NCBI GenBank assembly: GCA_036339995.1
Contig: JAYYZW010000057.1
Location: forward strand, 1 to 8,866
From: JAYYZW01 sp036339995
GTDB taxonomy: Bacteria; Pseudomonadota; Gammaproteobacteria; Ga0077536
Length of the DNA stretch: 8,866 bases
Direction of reading: 5' to 3'
In this document: positions 1 to 5,810 of the stretch, one piece after another
Position numbering within the stretch: the stretch's first letter is position 1
Layout of the letters: each line of letters opens with the position of its first letter
The notes under the pieces: model-generated
What the model was told of the DNA's origin: nothing
Databases searched by the model: none
Seen by the model: only the letters and a program-made list of their open reading frames with translations
Position numbers and translations under genes: made by a program

Positions 1-57
1 TACCAGCGCGATGCCGGCTATCCATGTCATTCCCTCACCGATCGAGCGCTTTGTCAT
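1..57 (-). CDS. N-terminal fragment of an unidentified protein, probably membrane-anchored (partial, runs off the window)
   Basis: An ATG at 57 on the minus strand is preceded by a perfect GGAGG (complement of 64-68) with 6 nt spacing, which makes it a convincing start. Nineteen codons remain in the window, reading MTKRSIGEGMTWIAGIALV. The short basic N-terminus followed by a hydrophobic stretch suggests a signal anchor. The pattern resembles the start of the retropepsin-like aspartic protease family with one N-terminal transmembrane helix (TIGR02281-type), but this is from memory and far too short to prove. The gene is divergent from the phosphotransferase gene at 130, and the 72-bp gap must hold both promoters. 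Confidence 0.55.
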   Translation of the reverse strand, partial: MTKRSIGEGMTWIAGIALV

Positions 58-129
58 CGTTTTCCTCCGCTATGGCGTAACGTTATCATCAGCGCCTCAC
101 GAAGGGCGACCCCGGGGCGATTCGTACAC

Positions 130-1134
130 ATGGATTCCGAAGAACTGCGCGCCGGACTCGGGCGCTTCATCGCCGAGGAGATCGGCACATCGACGAAGCT
201 GGGTTCACTCACGGAATCGGACGGCCACGCTGGCTTGACTTTTCTATTCGATATCGTCGAGAGCAGCGGTGTGACGAAAGGTTTCGTCATCAAGTTACCG
301 CCGAAGGGCGTCAAACGCAAAGGCAACACCGACGTCTATCGCCAGGCACCACTTTTGCGCGCGTTGCACGCCGATGGCGTCCCGGTACCGCGGGTCCCAT
401 GGGCCTTCGACGAAAACGACTGGTTCGACTTGCCATTCATCATCATGGAACGCCTACCCGGGCGGGTTTTCTTCGTGTGGGATCCCCCGGCGGTTTTCGA
501 CCGCAGTAAATCACAGTCAAATTCACTGTGGGAACAATGCGCGCGCGCCCTGCCTCGGATTCACCTGTTCGACTGGCGCCGTCATCTGCCCGACTGGGAA
601 ACCCCCGAAGCATTGGAATCGCAGATCCGGCGCTGGGAACGCATTTACGCGCAAGCGCCGGAGGCGGCCTGGGTCAAAGGCGCCGAGGCGTGCGAACGCG
701 CGTTGCTCGATACAGTGCCCGACGGCGAACCGGGCGGACTCTTTCACGGCGACTACCAACCGGGCAACGTGCTCTATCACGATGGCAGCTTGAGCGGCAT
801 CATCGATTGGGAGTTGTCCGGCATCGGAGCTCAGCTCCTCGATCTGGGCTGGATGATGATGTCCGCAGACCGATCCTACTGGACCAAGAAATGGCGTCCG
901 ATTCATCCATTGACGCCCGCGAAGATCCGCCAGATTTACGAAAGCGAGATGGGCCGCGAATTCGACGTTATCCCGTGGTACCAGGCACTCGCCGGATACC
1001 GCATCGGTTGCATCGCGTGTCTGAATGTCAAACTCCACCGCAAGGGTCAGCGGCGCGATCCGATATGGGAGAACATCGCCTTGAGCGTACCCGCATTTTT
1101 CGACGGCGCCCGTAAAATTGCCCAAACCTTGTGA
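130..1134 (+). CDS. Phosphotransferase family protein (APH / choline kinase-like)
   Basis: This 334-residue protein has the aminoglycoside-phosphotransferase/choline-kinase fold. A probable ATP-anchoring lysine is K55 in a GFVIK strand. The hinge reads IMERLPG at 105-111. The catalytic loop HGDYQPGNVL (206-215) contains the expected Asp208 and Asn213, and IDWE (225-228) supplies the metal-binding Asp226, followed by DLGW at 238-241. The length is usual for the family. Bacterial members phosphorylate varied small hydroxyl compounds, and some relatives sit beside acyl-CoA dehydrogenases, so antibiotic resistance should not be assumed; the substrate is unknown. No clear Shine-Dalgarno sequence precedes the ATG at 130, so the start is moderately secure. 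The gene stands alone on its strand, with a mobile palindromic element beginning about 30 bp after its stop codon. Confidence 0.88.
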   Translation: MDSEELRAGLGRFIAEEIGTSTKLGSLTESDGHAGLTFLFDIVESSGVTKGFVIKLPPKGVKRKGNTDVYRQAPLLRALHADGVPVPRVPWAFDENDWFDLPFIIMERLPGRVFFVWDPPAVFDRSKSQSNSLWEQCARALPRIHLFDWRRHLPDWETPEALESQIRRWERIYAQAPEAAWVKGAEACERALLDTVPDGEPGGLFHGDYQPGNVLYHDGSLSGIIDWELSGIGAQLLDLGWMMMSADRSYWTKKWRPIHPLTPAKIRQIYESEMGREFDVIPWYQALAGYRIGCIACLNVKLHRKGQRRDPIWENIALSVPAFFDGARKIAQTL

Positions 1135-1170
1135 GGGGCTGGAATCGGTTCCCGACCACCAGGCATCTAG

Positions 1171-1187
1171 TGTGCTGTCCCGTGAAA
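1171..1187 (+). repeat. Left terminal inverted repeat of element 1
   Basis: TGTGCTGTCCCGTGAAA; pairs with 1308-1324 with a single mismatch at its fourth base. Confidence 0.85.
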
Positions 1188-1307
1188 TAATTGCGTAAGT
1201 CGCGCCGGATTTTTTGTCGCTGGCAAGGCGCGACGACGCCCTGTAGCGGGCTCTACACAAGGAAGGGCGCGCCAGGGGATAAAAAAGACCAGCGAATTAT
1301 GAAAGTT

Positions 1308-1324
1308 TTTCACGGGACAGGACA
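1308..1324 (-). repeat. Right terminal inverted repeat of element 1
   Basis: On the minus strand it reads TGTCCTGTCCCGTGAAA. It ends 11 bp before the GST start codon, so the element supplies nearly all of the upstream sequence of that gene. Confidence 0.85.
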
Positions 1325-1335
1325 CTAGTACGCGC

Positions 1336-1989
1336 ATGAAATTCTACAATTCACCAGGCCCTAATCCGCGCGTCGTCAGGATATTCATGGCGGAAAAAGG
1401 CATCGATGTTCCATTCGAGGAAATCGATGTCTTCGGCGCCGAAAACCGCAGACCGCCTTACAGCGACAACAATCCCGCTGGACAACTGCCCGCGCTCGAA
1501 CTCGACGACGGCACCTGGCTCGCCGAGACCGTCGCCATCTGCGAATATCTCGAAGACTTGAATCCCCAGCCGCCCCTGATCGGCAATACGCCGCAGGAGA
1601 AGGCTGAGCAACGGATGTGGCAACGCCGGATCGAATTGAACATTACGGAACACCTCTACAACGGCTACCGCTATTCCCTGGGGCTCGAGGTGTTCAAGGA
1701 TCGCATACCCTGTATTCCGGAAGCGGCTGACGGATTGAAACGGCGGGTTCAGATCGAGCTTGCCTGGCTGGACAGCCTGATGAAACGCAAAACCTATATC
1801 TGCGGCGATCGTTTCACGCTGGCCGACATCATCCTCTATTGCGCGCTTGATTTTGGCGAAGGCGCCGGACAATCGATGGACAGCGGGCTCATCAACATCA
1901 ATGCGTGGTTCTCGCACGTGCATACCCGCGCGAGCGCCGCGGCCAGTGTGCATCCGGAGGCGGCGGCACTCGGCCGGCGCGGCCTGTGA
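1336..1989 (+). CDS. Glutathione S-transferase-like protein
   Basis: This 217-residue protein has a thioredoxin-like N-terminal GST domain (about 1-80) and an all-helical C-terminal domain (about 88-200). The N-terminus reads MKFYNSPGPNPRVVRIFMAE, with a serine in the usual first-helix region. The cis-proline motif is GQLPAL (49-54), and AETVAICEYLE (63-73) carries the Glu-Thr pair that normally holds the gamma-glutamyl part of glutathione. FTLADI (160-165) is the conserved N-capping box of the C-terminal domain. The likely role is cytosolic conjugation or reduction of an electrophile using glutathione; the substrate is unknown. The start is odd: CTAG of the mobile element ends 7 bp before the ATG, and only a poor AGGA (1319-1322), lying inside the element, resembles a ribosome site. 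The acetyltransferase gene follows after 10 nt, so the two are probably co-transcribed. Confidence 0.88.
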   Translation: MKFYNSPGPNPRVVRIFMAEKGIDVPFEEIDVFGAENRRPPYSDNNPAGQLPALELDDGTWLAETVAICEYLEDLNPQPPLIGNTPQEKAEQRMWQRRIELNITEHLYNGYRYSLGLEVFKDRIPCIPEAADGLKRRVQIELAWLDSLMKRKTYICGDRFTLADIILYCALDFGEGAGQSMDSGLININAWFSHVHTRASAAASVHPEAAALGRRGL

Positions 1990-1999
1990 GGGACGCGAG

Positions 2000-2434
2000 A
2001 TGAACACGCTACGGATTTTCGACGACCCGCCGCGTGAACCCGTGCTGGCCCTTCTTACAGCCAACGGACTGCCCACCGCCGACCTCACCCCGGACTCAGC
2101 CGCGCGCTTTTTCGCCGCGGGCACGCCCGAAGCCATACGCGGCGTCTTGGCGATCGAAGTCCATGGGGAACACGGTGTGCTGCGTTCTCTCGCAGTAACC
2201 GCAGACGAGCGCGGCGCCGGTATCGGATCCCGGCTGTTGGCTCATGCCGAAAAGCAGGCGGGCGCCATAGGGATCAGCACGCTTTACCTGCTAACTCAGA
2301 CGGCGACGACGTTTTTCGCGCGTTACAGCTACACCCCCGCCGACCGCACGCGGGGACCCGCATTGATCGCGGCAACGCCCGAGTTTGCCGAGCTGTGCCC
2401 CGCCAACGCAACCTGCACGTCTAAATCCTTGTGA
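2000..2434 (+). CDS. arsN2: ArsN2-type GNAT N-acetyltransferase
   Basis: This 144-residue protein is a single GNAT domain. The acetyl-CoA-binding motif A spans about 64-80 and includes the pyrophosphate loop RGAGIG (71-76). Motif B is YLLTQTATTFFARYSY (96-111). The tail EFAELCPANATCTSKSL is typical of the family named arsenic resistance N-acetyltransferase ArsN2, whose members usually end in a similar EFASLCPxSA block. The start at 2000 is chosen because GAGGGA (1988-1993) lies 6 nt upstream and because the reading frame upstream runs back into the GST gene. ArsN proteins are named for their presence in ars operons, but no arsR, arsC, arsM or efflux gene is visible here, so the substrate is not proven. 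Its stop codon faces that of the convergent adaptor gene across the second palindromic element. Confidence 0.78.
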   Translation: MNTLRIFDDPPREPVLALLTANGLPTADLTPDSAARFFAAGTPEAIRGVLAIEVHGEHGVLRSLAVTADERGAGIGSRLLAHAEKQAGAIGISTLYLLTQTATTFFARYSYTPADRTRGPALIAATPEFAELCPANATCTSKSL

Positions 2435-2522
2435 CCGTCTAGCCCGCATATTTCACCAGCGTTTGCCGCGAGGCGGTTCAAGGGTGCGGCATGGTTGGCG
2501 TAACTCCGGGCGTCCTACCCTT

Positions 2523-2574
2523 CGCCCTTCGGGCCAGCCTGACGGCTGTTCAAGTCCGCTCCCAGCGGACTTGT
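2523..2574 (+). repeat. Left structured arm of element 2 (three hairpins)
   Basis: The arm holds, in order, GCCC/GGGC around TTC (2524-2534), CAGCC/GGCTG around TGAC (2535-2548), the linker TTCAA, and a perfect 9-bp stem AAGTCCGCT/AGCGGACTT around CCC (2552-2572), ending in TTGT. The same order of hairpins and linkers occurs in reverse complement at 2606-2656. Confidence 0.8.
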
Positions 2575-2605
2575 CGCGACCGAGGAACGCGCAGGCGTAG
2601 TTGAC

Positions 2606-2656
2606 ACAAATTCGTCGGGAACGAATTTGAACCGCCGAAGGCGGGCCCGAAGGGCG
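2606..2656 (-). repeat. Right structured arm of element 2 (matching hairpins)
   Basis: Read on the minus strand it starts with CGCCCTTCGGGCC, identical to 2523-2535. It then has a CCGCC/GGCGG hairpin (2632-2644), the linker TTCAA, a 9-bp stem CAAATTCGT/ACGAATTTG (2607-2629), and TTGT. Stem sequences differ from the left arm, but the pairing and the linkers are kept. Confidence 0.8.
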
Positions 2657-2676
2657 GATGCCAGGGATGGCATCCG
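2655..2676. repeat. Extra hairpin in the right arm of element 2
   Basis: CGGATGCC and GGCATCCG form a perfect 8-bp stem around AGGGAT. The left arm has no counterpart, which explains why the right arm is about 27 bp longer outside the shared hairpin block. Confidence 0.75.
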
Positions 2677-2770
2677 TACTACGTTGAGCATTCCGACCGA
2701 GCGAACGCCAGTCAGGGCGTGCCATTGGGCCGCCGCCGCAGAAGGTTTGGTGAGATATGCGAGCTAGTGT

Positions 2771-4042
2771 TCATAAGGCCCGTGCTTTGAGTCCCGGACC
2801 AATGCCGGCGAATTGTTTGGCGACTACTTTTGCACCGTCATCAAGTGGTCCGTCGATGATCAATTCGTCGCCCATTTTCCGTAACACGCGTACTTCGACC
2901 TGCTGTAATCGCAGACCATCAAATACATAGGCAAGGCCTTCGTCGGAGACCGCTTTCGCGGGCACGACGAAAACCGAACGATATTCGACGTCGGCCACTT
3001 TAGCTTCGATGAACGCCCCGGCGCGCAGGCCGGCCTTGGTCGCGTTGCCGCGTAGGACGGCGAACATCTCGATGCCGCCCATGGCGGCGTCGATCTCCGC
3101 TCCGATCCGGGAGATCTGGGCGTCGAAGCGCAGTGTTTCGTCGCCGAGACGCCAGTCAATTTCGACCCTACGGCCGATCACCGCCTGCAGTGCATTCCCG
3201 CCTCCATCGATCTTCACCAGGCGCGAAAAATCTGCTTCCGGAATTTCGAACCGTGCTTCGAGTTCGTCTGCGGCGAGCAGACGCCCCAGGCTCTCGCCGA
3301 CGGCGACGCGCTGACCAAGCGCGAGCCGCACGTCGGCGATATGGCCGTCGAAGGGTGCAATGACCCGGGTATGTGCGAGATCACGTTCTGCCGAGGCGAG
3401 GGTTGCTTGCGCACGTTGAAAGGCCGCCCGCTGCTGCTCGATCCGTGCCGCCATCCGCGCCGTCGCCTGTGCTTTCTGCAGCTCAGTTTGCTCGGCGGTG
3501 GCGAGCTGAATTTCGGCGTCGTCCCGGGCTTTCTTGCTATCGCGCCCGGTGTTCGCGAGTTTGGTTGCACGCTCCAGACCCCGCCGGGCGAGTTCGACCT
3601 GCCGTTTGGCGTTCGTCAGGAGTTTCGATTCCCAATCGCGTTCGCGTTCGTATTCGTTTAGCAGCGACTCGGCCTGTGCGAGTTCAGCGCGCTGCTCGGC
3701 CAGATGAATTTCGTAGTCAACGGGATCGATTTTGGCGAGTTGCATACCGGCTCTTATGAGCCCGCCATTACGGAAATCCGGGTTCAACTCCACCAAGCGC
3801 CCCGCCACCATGGCGCGGATCTCGGCCTCGCGGCCCGCCTGGATCTCACCAAAAACACGAATGTCGGGCCGCACGTCCCGACGCGTGACCTCGGTCACAG
3901 CGATCGGCCAAACTTTCTCTTCCGGAGATTTCGGCAGCGCGCGCGGACGCGAGCCCACGAAGTACGCGGCCAAGGCCAGCCCGAGGACCAGAATGAGTAC
4001 GGGAACCGAAGCTTGTTTAAATTTGCGCAATATCGGGGTCAT
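2771..4042 (-). CDS. RND efflux periplasmic adaptor subunit (membrane fusion protein, HlyD/AcrA type)
   Basis: This 423-residue protein has a short basic N-terminus, one membrane segment or uncleaved signal (about 12-30), and then the standard adaptor order. The first half of the lipoyl domain is at about 65-107, a long charged coiled coil at about 110-225, the second lipoyl half at about 226-256 (VIAPFDGHIADVRLALGQRV, 227-246), a beta-barrel at about 257-345, and a membrane-proximal domain to the end (FVVPAKAV at 358-365). Such adaptors link an inner-membrane pump to an outer-membrane channel in the periplasm. The length is usual for the family and nothing looks truncated. No permease or TolC-like gene is adjacent. 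The stop lies 3 bp from the border of element 2. kamA lies 106 bp upstream on the same strand. The ribosome site is weak. Confidence 0.88.
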   Translation of the reverse strand: MTPILRKFKQASVPVLILVLGLALAAYFVGSRPRALPKSPEEKVWPIAVTEVTRRDVRPDIRVFGEIQAGREAEIRAMVAGRLVELNPDFRNGGLIRAGMQLAKIDPVDYEIHLAEQRAELAQAESLLNEYERERDWESKLLTNAKRQVELARRGLERATKLANTGRDSKKARDDAEIQLATAEQTELQKAQATARMAARIEQQRAAFQRAQATLASAERDLAHTRVIAPFDGHIADVRLALGQRVAVGESLGRLLAADELEARFEIPEADFSRLVKIDGGGNALQAVIGRRVEIDWRLGDETLRFDAQISRIGAEIDAAMGGIEMFAVLRGNATKAGLRAGAFIEAKVADVEYRSVFVVPAKAVSDEGLAYVFDGLRLQQVEVRVLRKMGDELIIDGPLDDGAKVVAKQFAGIGPGLKARAL

Positions 4043-4148
4043 TAGAACTCAATTAGGCGGATCCTTGCACGACCGCGCCGCGGATCAAGTCATTGGACCA
4101 TCCAAACTTGCAGAAAATTCGTAGATTCGGCGCCGTGTCAGGCGTCAG

Positions 4149-5519
4149 TCAACGAGCGGTGGGTGCGAGCATGCCCCGGTATTCGGCTTCGAAGAAGAAT
4201 TCGCGATCCCCGAACGCGGGTTCAAGATCATCGAGCCAGGTCGCCGTCTCGTCGTAGCGGGCAAAAAACGGTTGCTGTACCCAGTCGGGATTCCGACCCT
4301 GGATGAACCGCATGGCGAATACCCGCTCCCCGTGAATCTCGGTCACGCCCTGGATCTCGACTTTACCCGGCCCGGCACTCATCGACGGCCCCCGCGCGGT
4401 GCGCGCAAGCCCCGAGACACCCTTCATCGCATCGCGGTAGATGTGCCAGGCGTCGACGAGTGGCACCTCGAAATAGCGCCTGGCGCCGGTATCGCGCTCG
4501 ACGAACATGTAATAGGGATAAATGCCCAGTTTGACCTCTTCACGCCAGAGGTGCGCCCAGACCGAAGCATCATCGTTGATATGTGCCAGCAGCGGCCCTT
4601 GCGCCCTGATAACTACCCCGGCGTCGCGCAGCCGCCGAATGGCCTCGGCGACGATCGGCGGTTCGAGTTCCCGCCAATGGTTGATGTGGGCCATGACGGC
4701 GACGTGTTTGCCGCGCTCCGCCAAATTCTCGAAAAGGCGTAGCAACTCGTCGGCGTCCCCGTCGGTGACGAAGCGGTATGGCCAGTAGCTCAGCGCCTTG
4801 GTGCCAATGCGGATGGTCTGTACGTGTTCCAGTTCCGGTGCCAGGAGCGCTTCGAGATAGGTTCGGAGGTTGCTTGTTTTCATCACCATCGGGTCGCCCC
4901 CGGTGACGAGCAGATCGCTGACCTCGCGGTGCTCGGCGAGATAACGCTTCATCTCGCCCGCTTCTGCGGCTGCAAAGCGCAGCACCTTGTCGCCGACAAA
5001 CTGCGCCCAACGGAAGCAAAACGTGCAGTACGCGTGGCAGACCTGCCCCTGGCTTGGAAAGAACAGCACCGTTTCGTCGTATTTGTGCTGCATTCCCGGC
5101 AGCGGCTTGCCGTCGATGTGCGGCACATTGAGGGTTTTCTGTTCCCCCGGGTGCGGATTCAGCGTTTGCCTCAATTCGGTCGCCAATGCGCGGATTTCAC
5201 GGGCATCGGGTTCCTCGGAGAGAAGCGATGACATGCGGGAAAACGATTCCTCGTCCAGCATCCCGCGCTGGGGGAACGTGAGTTGAAAGACCGGATCTTT
5301 CGGGATATTGCCCCACTCAATCAGCTCATCGATGACGTACTGGTTGACCCGGAATGGGAGGACGTTGGCCACGACGTGCATGGCGAAGCGCTGCTCGGGA
5401 TCGAGCCTGGATACGGGTTCGATTTGATCGATCTGCCGCTCCGTATAGACGCGGAATTTACGTGGGATAAATCCGTTGCGCGTGGACAGTGTCGGGGTGA
5501 TTGAAGATCGCGTGCTCAT
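4149..5519 (-). CDS. KamA-family radical SAM protein (lysine 2,3-aminomutase-like, substrate uncertain)
   Basis: This 456-residue protein belongs to the PLP-dependent radical SAM aminomutases. The cluster motif CHAYCTFC gives Cys161, Cys165 and Cys168 (CxxxCxxC), which ligate the [4Fe-4S] cluster that cleaves S-adenosylmethionine. TGGDP (206-210) is the usual SAM-binding GGD element, and Lys386 in AGPGK matches the PLP lysine of the PGGGGK motif in clostridial lysine 2,3-aminomutase. The protein is longer than EpmB/YjeK (about 340) and slightly longer than clostridial KamA (about 416). Aligned by eye to the latter, the two Asp residues that bind the lysine side chain (293 and 330) correspond to Arg342 and Ser379, so lysine may not be the substrate. 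The start ATG follows AAAAGAAT within a tandem duplication. No ablB-like acetyltransferase for acetyl-beta-lysine synthesis is beside it. The hlyD-like gene follows after 106 bp. Confidence 0.85.
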   Translation of the reverse strand: MSTRSSITPTLSTRNGFIPRKFRVYTERQIDQIEPVSRLDPEQRFAMHVVANVLPFRVNQYVIDELIEWGNIPKDPVFQLTFPQRGMLDEESFSRMSSLLSEEPDAREIRALATELRQTLNPHPGEQKTLNVPHIDGKPLPGMQHKYDETVLFFPSQGQVCHAYCTFCFRWAQFVGDKVLRFAAAEAGEMKRYLAEHREVSDLLVTGGDPMVMKTSNLRTYLEALLAPELEHVQTIRIGTKALSYWPYRFVTDGDADELLRLFENLAERGKHVAVMAHINHWRELEPPIVAEAIRRLRDAGVVIRAQGPLLAHINDDASVWAHLWREEVKLGIYPYYMFVERDTGARRYFEVPLVDAWHIYRDAMKGVSGLARTARGPSMSAGPGKVEIQGVTEIHGERVFAMRFIQGRNPDWVQQPFFARYDETATWLDDLEPAFGDREFFFEAEYRGMLAPTAR

Positions 5520-5520
5520 T

Positions 5521-5574
5521 ATTCTTTTATGTGTCGTGGTGGACCGGATTCTTTTATGTGTCGTGGTGGACCGG
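5521..5574. repeat. Perfect 27-bp tandem duplication upstream of kamA
   Basis: The unit ATTCTTTTATGTGTCGTGGT plus GGACCGG (5521-5547) is repeated without change at 5548-5574. Read on the minus strand, each copy ends in CATAAAAGAAT, and the proximal copy finishes one base before the kamA ATG, so its AAAAGAA is the only ribosome-site-like sequence available. The 27-bp unit is nine codons with no in-frame stop or start in the kamA frame. Confidence 0.95.
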
Positions 5575-5709
5575 GCCGGGTGACGCCAAGTCTCGCAGCA
5601 TCGATCCGACGCTCATCCTCTATCGACCGCCCTCCGGGGCCGGCCGACCAGGCTGCCACCGGGGTGACGGCCTCGCGCGGTGTCGAATTGGGGCATCTGC
5701 TGGGTAGGG

Positions 5710-5715
5710 ATTATA
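5710..5715 (-). promoter_or_regulatory. Candidate -10 box (TATAAT) for kamA
   Basis: The minus strand has a perfect TATAAT here, about 190 bp before the kamA start. An A/T-rich stretch lies farther upstream, at about 5748-5798, where an UP-like element could be. At 17-bp spacing the -35 position reads TCCTGC, a poor match to TTGACA, so this is only a candidate. If used, the leader would be roughly 185 nt and include both copies of the 27-bp repeat. Confidence 0.3.
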
Positions 5716-5810
5716 AAGCAGATCCCGATTGGGCAGGACCGCCTTATTAGAAATTGGAATATAAAATTAGATATTAATTCTGTTTTTTGTTGATTTAGGC
5801 TAACCAGCGC

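Larger units (their letters stand above)
1167..1328. mobile_element. MITE-like element 1: 154 bp with terminal inverted repeats, flanked by CTAG
   Basis: The left end reads TGTGCTGTCCCGTGAAA (1171-1187). The right end (1308-1324) read in reverse complement is TGTCCTGTCCCGTGAAA, matching at 16 of 17 positions. CTAG lies immediately outside each end (1167-1170 and 1325-1328), consistent with a 4-bp target duplication as made by IS5-type transposases that target YTAR sites. The interior (1171-1324) has no credible gene and is itself an imperfect palindrome: T-runs followed by CTGGC in both arms, and an apical hairpin TGTAG/CTACA at 1242-1257. This fits a non-autonomous element mobilised by a transposase encoded elsewhere. 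The family assignment is inference; the repeat structure is directly visible. Confidence 0.8.
2439..2767. mobile_element. MITE-like element 2: 321-bp palindromic element flanked by CTAG
   Basis: This element accounts for the 336-bp gap between two convergent genes. The left end reads CTAGCCCGCATATTTCACCA (2439-2458). The right end (2748-2767) in reverse complement is CTAGCTCGCATATCTCACCA, an 18 of 20 match. The outer CTAG may be a 4-bp target duplication (2439-2442 and 2764-2767), giving a 321-bp element with 16-bp terminal repeats. The interior is an imperfect inverted repeat of itself and contains at least six hairpins. A 90-codon open frame on the minus strand (2453-2725) covers most of it but crosses both arms and all hairpins, so it is not called as a gene. 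The ends are unrelated to those of the 154-bp element upstream. Removing the element leaves only 11 nt between the two stop codons. Confidence 0.78.
5520..5810. other. 291-bp intergenic region between kamA and the cytochrome pair
   Basis: Apart from the 27-bp duplication and a candidate promoter, the region contains a strikingly AT-rich stretch at about 5748-5798 (including T6 at 5782-5787), unlike the rest of the window. TAGGC/GCCTA (5796-5800 and 5809-5813) forms a weak 5-bp stem over the stop codon of the cytochrome gene, without a T-run in the right direction, so no terminator is called. No coding gene with a plausible start and composition was found. Confidence 0.6.

Noticed and set aside
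523..1260. Long minus-strand open frame opposite the phosphotransferase gene
   Set aside because: High-GC shadow of a real gene: the plus frame has all kinase motifs, and this frame also runs into the left part of element 1.
1847..1999. Upstream extension of the arsN2 frame into the GST gene
   Set aside because: The extra 51 residues are out-of-frame GST sequence; the ATG at 2000 has a ribosome site, and the GNAT domain begins after it.
2453..2725. A 90-codon open frame on the minus strand inside element 2
   Set aside because: It runs through both inverted arms and every hairpin of a palindromic element, its amino acid make-up is determined by those repeats, and it has no ribosome site. It is a by-product of the repeat.
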